Positions 35,605-46,546 of a DNA stretch of 64,000 bases are shown piece by piece. Numbering within the stretch: position 1 is the first letter of the stretch; every line of letters starts with the position of its first letter. Both the position numbers and the translations under genes were made by a program. The notes under the pieces were generated by a model that searched no databases, had not been told where the DNA came from, and saw only the letters and a list, made by a program, of their open reading frames with translations. Source of the stretch: Helichrysum umbraculigerum (taxonomy: Eukaryota > Streptophyta > Magnoliopsida > Asterales > Asteraceae); NCBI GenBank assembly GCA_949592205.1, contig CATIUR010000003.1, forward strand, positions 147,854,759-147,918,758, written 5' to 3'.

Positions 35605-36081
35605 ATGTTGCAAATCCACAACCATTTTGCTACCAACACAGAAAAACCTATGTTTTCTATTAATGATCACATTGATATATTAATCGAAATATTACAAAGG
35701 CTCGATGGGCGGTCGCTCGCCTTAGCAGCATGTGTGTGTCAACAATGGTGTTCCATTATTCGCAACGATTCATTATGGGAACATTTATGTTTTCAACGAT
35801 TGTCACCACCTTCGGTTGGAATTCGGTCCGTTGTTTTGGCCTTAGGTGGGTACAAGAGGATGTACATGGTGTGCGTACGCCCCGTGATGAGTAGGTCAAA
35901 AAGGAAACGAATTAGTAATGAAAACGAGCCGGACGTGGTTCGACGAGTGTGGAACCGACATGAAGTGGAACTATCGTTGTCATTATTTTGTGTCGAGTAC
36001 TATGAGAGATTATTGGGTGGTGAGTCGCCGGCAAAATCACTCAAGTTTTTATGCAAAGGAGTGAATACCAACGTTTTGTAA
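35605..36081 (+). CDS. SNE: F-box protein SNE/SLY2-like (gibberellin signalling)
   Basis: A single-exon frame of 158 residues. The F-box is at about 19-62 (FSINDHIDILIEILQRLDGR, then SLALAACVCQQWCSIIRND). The C-terminal part contains RSVVLALGGYKRMY, VRPVM, VELSLSLFCVEYYERLLGG and SLKFLCKGVN. These match the layout of Arabidopsis SNEEZY (SLY2), a small F-box protein related to SLY1/GID2. SLY1/GID2 recruits DELLA repressors to the SCF ligase in gibberellin response; SNE can partly replace it when overproduced. Length and the LSLxCVxYYERL block agree with SNE rather than SLY1. The insertion of basic residues SRSKRKR in the middle looks lineage-specific. Function is inferred from family membership. 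Confidence 0.85.
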   Translation: MLQIHNHFATNTEKPMFSINDHIDILIEILQRLDGRSLALAACVCQQWCSIIRNDSLWEHLCFQRLSPPSVGIRSVVLALGGYKRMYMVCVRPVMSRSKRKRISNENEPDVVRRVWNRHEVELSLSLFCVEYYERLLGGESPAKSLKFLCKGVNTNVL

Positions 36082-36655
36082 CAAAAGGTCATGAATAAAT
36101 GAAGTCTAGTTTTTAAAATTTTATGTTACTCGATTCATATTATTATTTTAGGTTGTCCCAATTAAGTATCCATGTATCTATTTTCATGTTACATCATATT
36201 GATAAAAAGTACAATAAGTGGAAAATCATAAAATATTATTTTGTTCTCTCAATAGTCAATTCTAGTAATTTTTTAGAAGATATACTTCAACATCTTGTCT
36301 TGTAAATATATATCTCGTTTTATTGATCGGTTGCATTGATACTACTCTCTCCGTCTTAAAATAAGTATTTACTTTTTCATTGTAACTTGTCTTAAAATAA
36401 GTGTCTACTTTTAAAAATATCATATTAAGGGGTGCTTGGCTGGGGATATTAGAGGGTGTGGAATGGAAAAAGTAATGAATAATGAAGCTTGGTATCCTAT
36501 AATATAATGCTTGATTACCCACTAGTAGGTAATCATCCATTCCTGACCAAATTGGGCGTAATTGATATCATTACCTATTATTATCCATCCATATAACATT
36601 TATATATTTATCTCAACTCGTCAACATTATAAATCGAAAACCCCAAACCCATTTA
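36082..36655. other. Spacer downstream of the SNE-like gene
   Basis: Holds the 3' UTR of the gene. At about 36343-36420 is a Stowaway-like end (CTCTCTCCGTCTTAAAATAA) followed by an inverse-like AAATAAGTGTCTAC, too decayed to delimit. No gene. Confidence 0.45.
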
Positions 36656-36694
36656 TTTTTCCGGGTCGCACTCGGGTCATGGTTTGGGTTAACG

Positions 36695-37146
36695 TGTGAC
36701 ACCCCACAAATTTAAACGTAATTATTAACGCTAAACAATTGCATTTTAGGCTAATTCCCTACTTGAGTGAATTCACAACACATTTTAGAGGTAAGTCTAG
36801 CAAAGCCCAACTAGTTAGTTTAGGATGTAAGAATCGCCAACACACATGGAGAATTAGGTGACCCGTGAAGTTTAGGATGCCAACTTTTTGGAAACATATG
36901 GATTTCTTTAGTATAACTGAAACTGCTTTAGTCATATTCCGGAAATCTACTTTTGTAAACTTACTTTTAACTTGTACGATTCGATGAATCGTAAATTTTG
37001 TAATTAATACTTTTGGCATCTTAATATATATTGTTCTGTTGTAATCATATGCTCTGATACGTATGCATGCTTTGTTATTGTGGCACCCCCGTACTTAAAC
37101 TAAAATGCTTCCGCTAAACAAAACAGACGAATTTGGGGGTGTTACA
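36695..37146 (+). repeat. Left LTR of the gag-only element, internally deleted
   Basis: It starts TGTGACACCCC and ends GGGTGTTACA. The first 120 bp match 39058-39180 and the last 320 bp match about 41246-41568. The central 2.06 kb present in the right LTR, including both minisatellites, is missing. The deletion joins near CCCAACTAG and GGATGTAAGAATCGCC. Confidence 0.9.
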
Positions 37147-37149
37147 GAT

Positions 37150-37165
37150 TGGTATCAGAGCCAAT
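37150..37165 (+). other. Primer binding site, initiator tRNA-Met type
   Basis: TGGTATCAGAGCCAAT begins three bases after the left LTR end, matching the usual plant site for the initiator methionyl tRNA. Confidence 0.92.
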
Positions 37166-37584
37166 GGTTATAGCGAACTAGGAAACTTTAGGTGACTTAG
37201 AGACCTAGAGACCTAGACTATAGCATTGGCTAGAACGCACGTGCATACACGCATATACATACATCTAAACTATCGTTATGATACCTCGATACGCGTGAAC
37301 TGTTCACCACATTCGACTCGTTCATTGTACTCAGATCTCATGTGAACCGGATCTTGTTAAACGGTTGATGAAAAGAAATATGTATTTAGCATCATATAAT
37401 GACGCCTGGCCAACGTGATTATATTATACTAAGTACATATGGGTGTTTCATAGTCGTGAGATATGTGATGGGGATCTTGTCTTTTCTTCTCAAATATTCG
37501 ATAACTAAAACTATGTGAAACTTTATTCTTCACATCTTTTCATTGGCATTGACTTCTGCATTTCATTACTCGCAGAACGTCAGC

Positions 37585-38789
37585 ATGCCGCCTAAACAAA
37601 GAAAGACCCGCAACAGTCGCCAAACAAACACAGCTCCTGTCGTCGAAACAACCGAACAAATCATTGAACGCCGCTGGTTGAAGCTATTGCTCAGTACGAG
37701 GCCAGCCGAAATCGAGACAACGTGGCAAACAACAGTGGGGCCACACCTGTCAACAGCGAAACCCCGGCAAATACCCAACAGGGGTGTTCCTACAAAACCT
37801 TCCAATCTTGCAAACCTAGCACCTTCACCGGGACCGAAGGGGCCATTGGCCTGGTCCACTGGATTGAAAAGATGGAATCAGTCATCGATATCAGCGACTG
37901 CGCCACCGACAAAATAGTGAAATACGCCACCTGCACACTAGCTGACAAAGCGTTAACATGGTGGAACGCTCAGGTCCAGATTATTGGACGCCCAGCTGCT
38001 CACTCTATGACCTGGGAAACTCTGAAACAGATGATGATGGAGGAATTTTGCCCTCCCAACGAGATGCAGAAACTTGAAACCGAACTCTGGAACGTTCAAA
38101 TGATTGGCGCTGACATTACCGGGTACACTACAAGGTTTCAAGAACTGGCACGCCTGGTACCCCACATGGTGACCCCCGAGAGCAAACGCATCGAGCGTTA
38201 CAACAAGGGCTTGGCCCCACAGATCCGAGGCATGGTTATGTCCTCCAAACCAGCTACCTTTAGGAGCGCAGTTGACCTGGCTCAAAGCTTGACCGACGAC
38301 GCGGTCTTGATTGGAACCCTGAAAGCTGCCTCAGGGAAAACTGAACCTACCCGTACTGATGCGGGCGACTCTGGAAACAGTAAGCGGAAATGGAACGAGG
38401 GTAATGACCGCCAGGGTCAACAAAATAGGAACCCGGGAAACACCCGAGCATATGCCGCAATCACCAACACTGAAACGAAACCATACTTAGGCAAAAGGCC
38501 TAAATGCGGAAAATGCGAAAGGCATCACGAGGGTAACTGTACTCTCTGCGACAGATGCAACCAATGGGGACATCGAGCCCAAACCTGCAAAGCCAACCTC
38601 CCCGCTCGAACAAACAATGGATGCTTTGAGTGCGGTGAACCAGGGCACTATAAAAACCAATGCCCACAACTCAACAACAACCGGGACAACAACAATCAAA
38701 ACGACAACAACCGCGTCACCAACAGAGGCTACGCCCCAGGACGCGCATACATTCTCCGTGCACCGGAAACGGTTGCAGACCTCGGCTAA
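37585..38789 (+). pseudogene. Ty3/gypsy gag with an early frameshift
   Basis: The first part starts MPPKQRKTRN at 37585. Coding then shifts frame near 37670-37690 and continues to 38789. The second frame holds a retrotransposon gag domain with FTGTEGAIGLVHWIEKMES, TLADKALTWWNAQV, KLETELWN and ERYNKGLAPQI. A basic linker follows, then cysteine-rich zinc knuckles: a CGKC...CDRC cluster and a canonical CFECGEPGHYKNQC box. Gag forms the particle shell and its knuckles bind RNA. After the last knuckle the frame ends where protease should follow; only a degraded protease-like stretch (about 38790-38870) remains. Apart from the single frameshift the gag is well preserved. Confidence 0.88.
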
Positions 38790-39045
38790 CACGGTATGTC
38801 TTAACAGCTGTTGCTATGATTTAACATTCTTTCATTCGGATGTCGATTCGAACATAACGCTTGGTAAACTTTGACCGCGAAACGAACACGAATTATTAAA
38901 CTATACCGCAAGTATAATTGAACTATTAAAACTTTATGGCAACTTTGAACGCCACGCAAACTACTGTTAACAAAACGACTTTTTCGGAAAACATACGCCG
39001 CGGGCGATCCGACTTGATTTTAAATCTCGGGACGAGATTTCTCCA

Positions 39046-39057
39046 ACATGGGGAGAA
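39046..39057 (+). other. Polypurine tract of the gag-only element
   Basis: CATGGGGAGAA directly precedes the right LTR, as expected for the plus-strand primer. Confidence 0.85.
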
Positions 39058-39939
39058 TGTGACACCCCGCAAATTTAAACGTAATTATTAACGCTAAACA
39101 ATTGCATTTTAGGCTAATTCCCTACTTGAGTGAATTCACAACACATTTTAGAGGTAAGTCTAGCAAAGCCCAACTAGGTGACCCGCGTAGTATTACTTAT
39201 TTGTAATTAGATGTAATTACATACGAAACGATTTGAACAAACGCGACAAAAATATACGACTGTTGGTGAACGAATTTATTTAATAAAACGAAAGTTATTA
39301 AATAATGTAAACGCATAATAGATATTATGTCGATAATATTTACAAGTATTTCGTAACGAATAACGTATATTTCGTACAATTAAAATAAAACAAAGTTTGA
39401 AAACTTAAAACTTAATTAAATCAGTTTTATAAAATAATCCAACTAAAAATAAAATAGATTATGGAAAATTAAAACTTATATTTAAGATATTGTAAAATTT
39501 AACGATCGGGTAAACAAACACGGAGTACAACCACGGAGACAGAAAAAGGGGAACAAAACCCCCTCCTCATCCCCTCCTTTCTTTCATTTTCACCATCTCA
39601 TTTCTCTCTCTTTACTCTATTTTCTCTCAACTCTCTCTCTCACTAAAAATCACTAAAAACAACCACAAAATCAACAAAAACAACAATAAATCGGACACAC
39701 AACATCATCAAACTCGTCATCATCATCATCTACACAAGGATTCAAGCTCAAAATCACCATTTTCATCATCATCATCTTCATCCACCTAATTTTCGGATCT
39801 AACACTTTTTGGGTAAGAAAACACTAAACTTTTCACTTTTACTTCATTATAATAGTTTACAAACATGTTACAAGTCAATATATGAAAGATCTAAACGTTT
39901 TTGGGTTAAAAATCACGATTTTGTTAGAACAGCCCGTAA

Positions 39940-40206
39940 CGTCGCATCTGGGTTGGCCCAAATGCGACGTCATGCACAACGTCGCTATGTCGTCGCACAT
40001 GTCGTCGCACCTGACGTCGCACCTGACGTCGCTATGTCGTCGCCATGTCGTCGCACATGTCGTCGCATCTGACGTCGCACCTGACATCGCACCTGACGTC
40101 GCTATGTCGTCGCCATGTCGTCGCACATGTCGTCGCACCTGACGTCGCACCTGACGTCGCACATGACGTCGCACATGACGTCGCCATGTCGTCGCCATGT
40201 CGTCGC
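39940..40206. repeat. GTCGCAC minisatellite in the right LTR
   Basis: About 20 tandem variants of CGTCGCACATGT / CGTCGCACCTGA occur with frequent GACGTC palindromes. It is strikingly GC-rich in AT-rich surroundings and occupies the place of the GCGACACAA hairpin array of the related LTRs. Confidence 0.92.
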
Positions 40207-40744
40207 AAGTTTCAGAACCTAATAACAATACTTTGAAATACTTTTACAAAACCATCACCAACGAGTCGTACGAATTTACAAATAAACGATCTTTCGTGGA
40301 TAAACGAGTAACATGGTTTGGATTGTTATTCAACCACTTATACGACTATTTCCTACGTTTAGGACGTTAGTGACTTACCCGGACTAGGCTTTGCTAGCTC
40401 TCACACAACTACTTAACTCAACAGGTGAGTTCACAGCCCCCTACTTTTACTGATTTAACTGCTTTTAAACAGGGGTGGAAAACATAGTCAACTATTTTAT
40501 TTATTGCCATAACTGCTTTTATACATGACTGTATACATGTTTACTCGAACTGTTAGAGTACTTTGAACTGTTGTGCACTACTGATTATGAAATAACATTT
40601 TCATACGATAAACTAAACAACTGTGATAAACTATTGACAAACTGATTTACTAGACCGGAGAACGACCGGTAAACTGTTTTATTAGCTGGAGAACAACCAG
40701 CTACACACTTTTACAGCTAGCTTTTATGAAACAACATTTTCATA

Positions 40745-40990
40745 AACACACAGAAAGTCCCTACGTCTTGGGCAAACAGAAAGTCCCTACTTCTTGGGCA
40801 AGGTGCCATCCTACGTCTTGGATGAAGGCTCTACTTCTTGAGCAGATGGGTCCTACGTCTTGGATGCCAGTCCTACTTCTTGGACACAACCCATACAAGT
40901 CCCTACGTCTTGGGCACATACACAGAAGTCCCTACCTCTTGGGCAAATACTGATGGGTCCTACTTTTGGACAAACGATTTAGTCCTCACT
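40745..40990. repeat. AGTCCCTACNTCTTGGGCA minisatellite in the right LTR
   Basis: About ten units of roughly 20-30 bp. The complementary form (CCCATGTCAGTAGGGACTTT) is found in the minus-strand LTR at 61270-61620, so the array is shared by the family but the centre of the unit has changed. Confidence 0.85.
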
Positions 40991-42576
40991 TCTTGGGCAA
41001 ACTAATAGGATACTGCTTTCCTACGAAACGTAAATAGTGTTTTGGGCAACAACCCACTAAACTTATACGTGGATAACACTCCACAAAACTTTACTGAACT
41101 ACTATGGCAATAACTATTGATTAACGTATTTGGTTTAACAACTGTGATTACAAACTAGATTCAACGATTGCAAACATAAAACCTGTGGATTCACTCAACC
41201 TCGTTGTTGACTTTTACTATGTTTTTCAGGGAATTAGCTGCGCATGTAAGAATCGCCAACACACATGGAGAATTAGGCGACCCGTGAAGTTTAGGATGCC
41301 AACTTTTTGGAAATATATGGATTTCTTTAGTATAGCTGAAACTGCTTTAGTCATATTCCAGAAATCTACTTTTGTAAACTTATTACTTTTAACTTGTACG
41401 ATTCGATGAATCGTAAATTTTGTAATTAATACTTTTGGCATCTTAATATATATTGTTCTGTTGTAATCATATGCTCTGATACGTATGCATGCTTTGTTAT
41501 TGTGGCACCCCCGTACTTAAACTAAAATGCTTCCACTAAACAAAACAGACGAATTTGGGGGTGTTACATAACGGGTCAACCTGCCAACCTAAAAGTACTC
41601 ATGAAATTTGACCCGTCTGACGCTAAACCAACCGATATTAACTTGAAACACGTCAACCCATTAAATTTTTTGGGTCAGGCTCGGATCAAGGTTCGAATTA
41701 ATGGGTCAATTTGTCAACCCCAAAGTACCCAACTACCCATGAATTTTGACACATTCGATGCAAACCTAACTCACCAACCAATATTAACTCGAAAACCACC
41801 AACGTGTTAACCTTTTGGGTTGGACTCGGGTCAAAGTTCAGTTAACAGGTCAACCTGTCAATCCAAAGGTAACCCATTATATTTGACCCATTCGACGCGA
41901 AAGCTACCAACCAACTGATATTAACTCGAAACCAGCCAACCAGTTTGTTTTTTTGGGTTGAGATCGGGTCAACGGGCAACCCACCACTCTAAAGGTAACT
42001 CTTTTAATTTGACCCGTTCAACGCAAAACCAACTCACTAACCGACATTAATCCCGAAACCAAATGCCAACCCATTAGCCCGTTTAGCTAACGGGTTAAGA
42101 ATATCGTGTTCGGTTTGGGTATTTTCAACCCGCCAACCCGTTTATCAAATCATGTCGGGTTCGAGTTGTATACTTTAAACTCTTCAACTTGACTCCACCT
42201 AATTTGTCACCCTTATTCGTGATAATTAATCGTATAAATCAAGCAACATCAATATCAACGGTATTACTAGGGAATGCTCATTGCATCGCTTAGTATTTCC
42301 TTTCCATTTCGCTTTCCCACTTTGAACTAAGTGCACCCTAACTTTATCATTAACCATCAATATACTATTTTCCAAAACTAATACCTGGGGACTGGGTGTG
42401 TGAAAAAATAATAGTAAAAGTGTCATCTTTACTATCAAATAATGTAATTTCTTGAACTCTGTAAAAAAATGATAGTTGACACTTATTTTGGGATTGAGGG
42501 TGTAGAATATTAGGATTCGAGTGCAATCGATACTTATACTCTTTTTTTTTTTTTTTTTTTGCTTATTATTTAGTAA

Positions 42577-43458
42577 GAGAAAATTACATAAATCATCCTT
42601 ATGGCTTGCTTCAAATTTCACTCGCAGTCCTTTAATTAATTTAATTACACATATCATCCTTTCTTTTGAAATTTGTTACGTCAATAGTCCTTTACACTAA
42701 TGATTGTTAACTCTCCGTTAAAAAAGGACCATACGTGTAAAAAAATTTATTCATTTACATTTTTTGAGTAAAGTATAAATTATATAATCTAACATATGTG
42801 TGGATACATTATTAGGTGTAGGGGTGTTCACAGTTCGGATATAACCGGATTATCCAAATGGTCTAATTGGATTGGACCGTTCGGATTGGACAATTTAGTT
42901 TTTTGGATGGATTGGATTCACATTTTGAGAACCAAAATCCAAATGGATTTATATATGTGGATCGGATTTGATCCGATCCATCCAAATGAACACCCCTAAT
43001 TAGGTGCACATAAACTTATTTTCATTTCTCTCATTATATTCATTATCAAATTTGGTCATATTCTCCTTTAAAACATCAAATTTTATATTTCACCACCATC
43101 TTTCTCTACCTATATATATATATACACACATATGTGGCTTATAAAATTTAATGTTTTAGAGGAAATATGACCAAATTTGATGATGATAAAATGAGGGAAA
43201 TAAAATACTGTTATGTACACTTAATAATGTATCTATACATCTGTTAGATTTTATAATATAAATTTATTCAAAAAATTTAAAAGAATAAAACAATTTATAC
43301 ATATGGTCCTTTTTTAACAGAGAGTTAACAATCGTTAGTGTAAAGGACCATTGACGTAACAAGTTTCAAAAGAAAGAATGATCTATGTAATTAAATTAAT
43401 TAAAGGACTGCGAGTGAAATTTGGATCAAACCATAAGGACAGTTTATGTATTTTTCTC
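42577..43458. mobile_element. Mutator-type MITE with about 230-bp inverted arms (copy in A1)
   Basis: Ends are GAGAAAATTACATAAA and, inverted, GAGAAAAATACATAAA. Arms of about 200-230 bp match closely (shared text through TTTCACTCGCAGTCCTTTAA and GTTAACTCTC). A perfect 9-bp target duplication ATTTAGTAA lies at 42568-42576 and 43459-43467. Long arms and 9-bp duplication are the Mutator/MULE signature. No transposase is inside. Confidence 0.9.
42819..42998. mobile_element. hAT MITE (180 bp) nested in the Mutator-type MITE
   Basis: Ends TAGGGGTGTTCA / TGAACACCCCTA and a perfect 8-bp duplication ATTAGGTG (42811-42818, 42999-43006). The interior is GGATTGGA- and TCCAAAT-rich. Confidence 0.93.
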
Positions 43459-43996
43459 ATTTAGTAATAATAATAATTGTTTGGGGCTAAATTTTATAGT
43501 TAGGATACAGGATCCTGAAGTCCCTAGTTACTGTTGAAAATTATATCCAGGATCACACTTGGATCAAGGATCCCGATTATAGATGAGTATTTAGGTATAT
43601 TCAGGAACCTGAGTATAATAGAAATCTCAGATGTACTCAGGATCTCACATATGTCTAGGATCCCGGATATGTTAAGTATCTTGGGATCAGATATTACTAA
43701 TGTTTATTTGTTAGTTTTTATTCAGGATCTTGGATATTCAGGATCCCGGGTGATCAGGATCCAGGATATATTCGGTATCCAGAGTAAAACGCCACTAATC
43801 TGTATTTGACCGTTGTGAATGTTGACCAAGTCTACCAGGAGTTAAATGTGGGTTAATCATGCCTATATTTAAGGATCAAGGCTTGGAAAAAGTCAGAAAA
43901 CGTGTGGAATAACAAGTCAAGGTGGAAGACTGGAGGATCCCGGATATTTCGGGAGGATCCCTGATTTTTGGGAAAGTTAGTTATCTTGTATTTACT

Positions 43997-44012
43997 ATAT
44001 AAATGAGGCAAT
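43997..44012 (+). promoter_or_regulatory. Putative TATA box of the Retand-like LTR
   Basis: ACTATATAAATGAGGC is conserved in all three copies. The diverged LTR at 63404 has a comparable GTATATATACGAGGCG at the same place, upstream of the shared hairpin. Confidence 0.55.
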
Positions 44013-44175
44013 GTGATCGTTAGGAACGTATGAAAAACACTTTTAACACTCTGATACACTTATTCTCTCGATCCAAAACACCTACACTTCATCTTTTTCA
44101 TCCGGTTCATCACAAAAACACTTAGATCGATCACTATTGTGCTCTTTCTTTGTATTATCCTGATTTTACAAAGGC

Positions 44176-44193
44176 AAGGAACGGTTGTTCCTT
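44176..44193 (+). other. Conserved LTR hairpin AAGGAAC-GGTT-GTTCCTT
   Basis: A perfect 7-bp stem with a four-base loop, followed by CCCGAGGTTTT and GCCGGCGATCT. Copies lie at 51235-51252 and near 55858-55876. The diverged LTR at 63659-63676 has AAGGATC-GATT-GATCCTT, where both sides of one base pair have changed together. The position downstream of the TATA element suggests that it is in the transcript leader. Confidence 0.8.
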
Positions 44194-44724
44194 CCCGAGG
44201 TTTTATGCCGGCGATCTAACAAGATCAAGGGCTTTCCTCGTATATACGTGTGTCGATTGAATTTATTTTACGTTTTCATTGTTTAATTTGCATTTCATTG
44301 ATCTTTTGATCATATATTCTGCATTACCCTGATTTTATCTTAAATTTATCATAAGTATACGTATTTATTTCATTTGTAATCACGTTTTTATCATAAAATT
44401 AGTATTAAAAGTCTGTTTCATGCATTTTCATTGATCGTAATCATATTTTTATTGCATAACTTGCATTATCCTGAAAATACTTTGCATTTTACTTAAACTT
44501 TCAGAATAATCTTGTTTACAAATGCTTGTTTTCATTATTAATCATTTCTTTAACAAGGATCATCGCTTATATAGATATAAACCACGTTTTTCATTCAAAA
44601 ATATTATTTACTAATATAGATAATCGTGTTTCCACGTAATTATCTTGAAAGTAATTTCAAGCACCCAACCTCACTTTTCTAAATTTGATCACTTAATTGC
44701 CTAGGGTAATTTTTGACCAAAACA

Positions 44725-44745
44725 GTTTGGCGCCCACCGTGGGGC
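44725..44745 (+). other. Primer binding site region of the Retand-like element
   Basis: TTTGGCGCCCACCGTGGGG directly follows the LTR end. TGGCGCC is the start of a known class of plant Ty3/gypsy primer sites used by Tat and Athila elements. Confidence 0.75.
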
Positions 44746-44819
44746 AAGTGGTGCTTTTCATAACCAAATTCTTGTTAAAATCCTTGTTAATTCACTCTTT
44801 TCAAAGTTTTTTGTCAAAA

Positions 44820-46546
44820 ATGTCGACACAAGGACAACCTATATCTTCTATTGTGCCCTCATCGACATCTGTGATGACCAATCTACCTCCTGCTTCCTCT
44901 CTATCATCATCACAACGGGGACCAGAGAATATCTATAGGAGAACAGCTTCCACAAGATCTACCTTCTCAGGATCTGGGATCACAGATCAGGATCCCGTTA
45001 TTATTTCTAACAGGAATATTGTGGCTTTGTTTTCACAGATGAAAGAGTAATTAGGACGTGTGGAACAGAGTAACGAGGCCCTGAAGAAGGATCTTGAAAG
45101 CTTGAGCGGAAGAATCAACACTCCCCTAATCAGGATACTACTCCTTTTCGGAGTAGGATCCTGGATTTCAACACTCCAGCATTTGCAAGTATTGGAGAAG
45201 ATTTCATTGCTGTGCAAGGAACTACTGGAATCCCAGATCCAGTGTATGCTACAGGGATCTCCACTACAAAGGATCTTGAACAAAATCCAGGATCCTCATC
45301 CAGGATCCCAAATGATGGTAACATATTTACTAATTATTATGCTGACAATATGTTTGGAACTAACATTTTGCAGGATCCTGGAGTAAGCCTTATTATGGCG
45401 AGAGAGTTGCAAAATTTGAAGGATATGATATCCAATATTCCTGGAGTTGTGCAACCTATACCTGAAATTGCTCTATCAGCCCACAGGATCTCAAGATTTG
45501 CACCACCTATTTATGATGCTGAGATCTCGAAAAGATTTCAGACTCCAAGTATGAAGCTATATAATGGGAATGCGGATCCTGAGGATCATGTGGTGCAGTA
45601 TCGGGAAAGAATGAAGATCATTCCTATTCCACCAGACCTTGAGGAAGCATGCTTATGTAGAGGATTTGAATCCACTTTAACAGGATCCGCACTAAAGTGG
45701 TTAATGAATGTTCCTCCTTACTCTATTACATCCTTTGCTCATTTGGTTAACTTATTTAATAATCATTTTTCATGTAGTAGAACTTTTGAAAGACTAACTA
45801 GTGATCTCTATAGAATTGTTCAAAGGCCTAATGAAATTCCTAGAAATTTTGTAGAAAGATTTGAATGTGAATCTCTGGATATTCCAAATCTAGATACAGC
45901 AACAACGGTCCAAGCTTTCAAAATGGGGATCAAGAGAGATTCACAGCTTTATCAAGATCCTATGACGAATCTGTGCGAGAATCTGGATGAGGTCATGAAT
46001 CAAGCTCTGAGGTTCATAAGGCTAGAAGAGGTTGCTTTGATCCAGAAAAGGGTGGAAATTTCATCAACATATGACATACCCAACAGTAAATCAGAATCAT
46101 CCTCGTACAGATCCAACAGGAACAAGTCTTATGCCAGAAATAAGGATCGTCGGATCATTGCAATTGGAGAGGATGACGAAGAATATCCTAAGCTAACTGA
46201 TTATTGTTTTTCTATTGACACTACATGTATCTTGTGTGCTATGCAGGGTCTTAGAGATAAGGCGAGATGGCCAAAAAGAAATCATAAAGCCATCGCTTGG
46301 AAGGATAAGACTAAGTGGTGCGCATATCATAAGGATTTCGGTCACGTAACTGAGGATTACATACCCCTCAGAAAGGAAATCAGCCATCTGCTCAGCAAGG
46401 GATACTTGAAGGAGCTACTTGAAAGAAAGAAGGATCACGGCCGGGATCATGACAAGGCTCTGGATCCCGAAACTCAGGATAACCATAGGATCCCACACAG
46501 AGCAAGATCATCACCGTCGGAAGCAAAGGATCTTGATAAATGGTGA
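44820..46546 (+). pseudogene. Retand-like gag, broken by a stop and a frameshift
   Basis: Starts MSTQGQPISS at 44820, hits a stop at 45048-45050, resumes in the same frame (RVEQSNEALKKDLESLSGR, a coiled-coil-like stretch), then changes frame near 45126. The long second frame ends at 46546. It holds the gag core with YNGNADPEDHVVQYRERM, LTGSALKWLMNVPP, FNNHFSCSR and LRFIRLEE. Near the end CAYHKDFGHVTEDY and LRKEI stand for the CxxH...GHxTxDC knuckle, its final Cys replaced by Tyr. GGATC-rich words run through the coding sequence, giving frequent QDP, KDL and RIP residues. No functional product is expected. Confidence 0.82.

Larger units (their letters stand above)
36695..41568 (+). mobile_element. 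Gag-only Ty3/gypsy retrotransposon (TR-GAG-like), deletion derivative
   Basis: Complete borders: TSD TAACG at 36690-36694 and 41569-41573, with the empty site at 51294-51298 in copy A2. Order: left LTR 36695-37146, primer binding site 37150-37165, gag 37585-38789, a 260-bp tail without pol, polypurine tract 39046-39057, right LTR 39058-41568. The gag sequence and initiator-Met primer site suggest a chromovirus of the Tekay/Del type. Reverse transcriptase, RNase H and integrase are absent, so movement would need a helper. Confidence 0.92.
39058..41568 (+). repeat. Right LTR of the gag-only element (2.5 kb)
   Basis: A full-length LTR from TGTGACACCCC to GGGTGTTACA. It contains a CT-rich leader-like zone (39560-39660), the CGTCGCAC minisatellite (39940-40206) and an AGTCCCTAC...TTGGGCA minisatellite (40745-40990). 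Reading frames inside come from these repeats and are not genes. The LTRs at 888-3410 (minus), 7066-7830 (minus) and 60688-63403 (minus) are relatives. Confidence 0.92.
36671..42120. repeat. Tandem array of about 140-bp units (copy A1)
   Basis: Around four diverged units each begin with a word like CTCGGGTCAAGGTT followed by AACGGGTCAACCTG, AAAGTACCC, TTTGACCC and ATTAACTCGAAACC. Units begin near 36671, 41682, 41825 and 41960 once the inserted element is removed. The same array is uninterrupted at about 51275-51840. Open frames across it are chance products of the repeats. Confidence 0.7.
36656..43477. repeat. Duplicated segment, copy A1 (interrupted by the gag-only element)
   Basis: Bases 36656-36694 plus 41574-43477 correspond to 51260-53199 with only scattered differences. 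Both copies end in the same ATAAT and are followed by a Retand-like LTR. A1 contains the gag-only retrotransposon 36695-41568; A2 does not. Confidence 0.92.
43478..44724 (+). repeat. Left LTR of the Retand-like element
   Basis: It runs from TGTTTGGGGC to CCAAAACA. The first 500 bp contain 13 GGATC motifs. A TATA-like ACTATATAAATGAGG near 44000 marks the probable LTR promoter. A perfect hairpin lies at 44176-44193. It matches 50523-51263 and, minus a nested insertion, 53200-56408. Confidence 0.9.

Noticed and set aside
37566..37859. Minus-strand frame over the gag start, and similar ones at 37953 and 38487
   Set aside because: They are shadows of the plus-strand gag gene, which has recognisable gag and zinc-knuckle motifs.
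39875..40236. Long overlapping reading frames on both strands over the GTCGCAC array, looking like Arg/His-rich proteins, and a CRISPR-like appearance
   Set aside because: They are products of a GC-rich minisatellite with a unit of about 12 bp inside an LTR. Units are contiguous with no spacers, so it is neither a gene nor a CRISPR array.
43534..43809. 91-residue frame repeated three times (43534, 50579, 53256)
   Set aside because: It lies within the U3 part of the Retand-like LTR and its conservation is explained by the LTR copies and the GGATC word; there is no sign of a protein gene.
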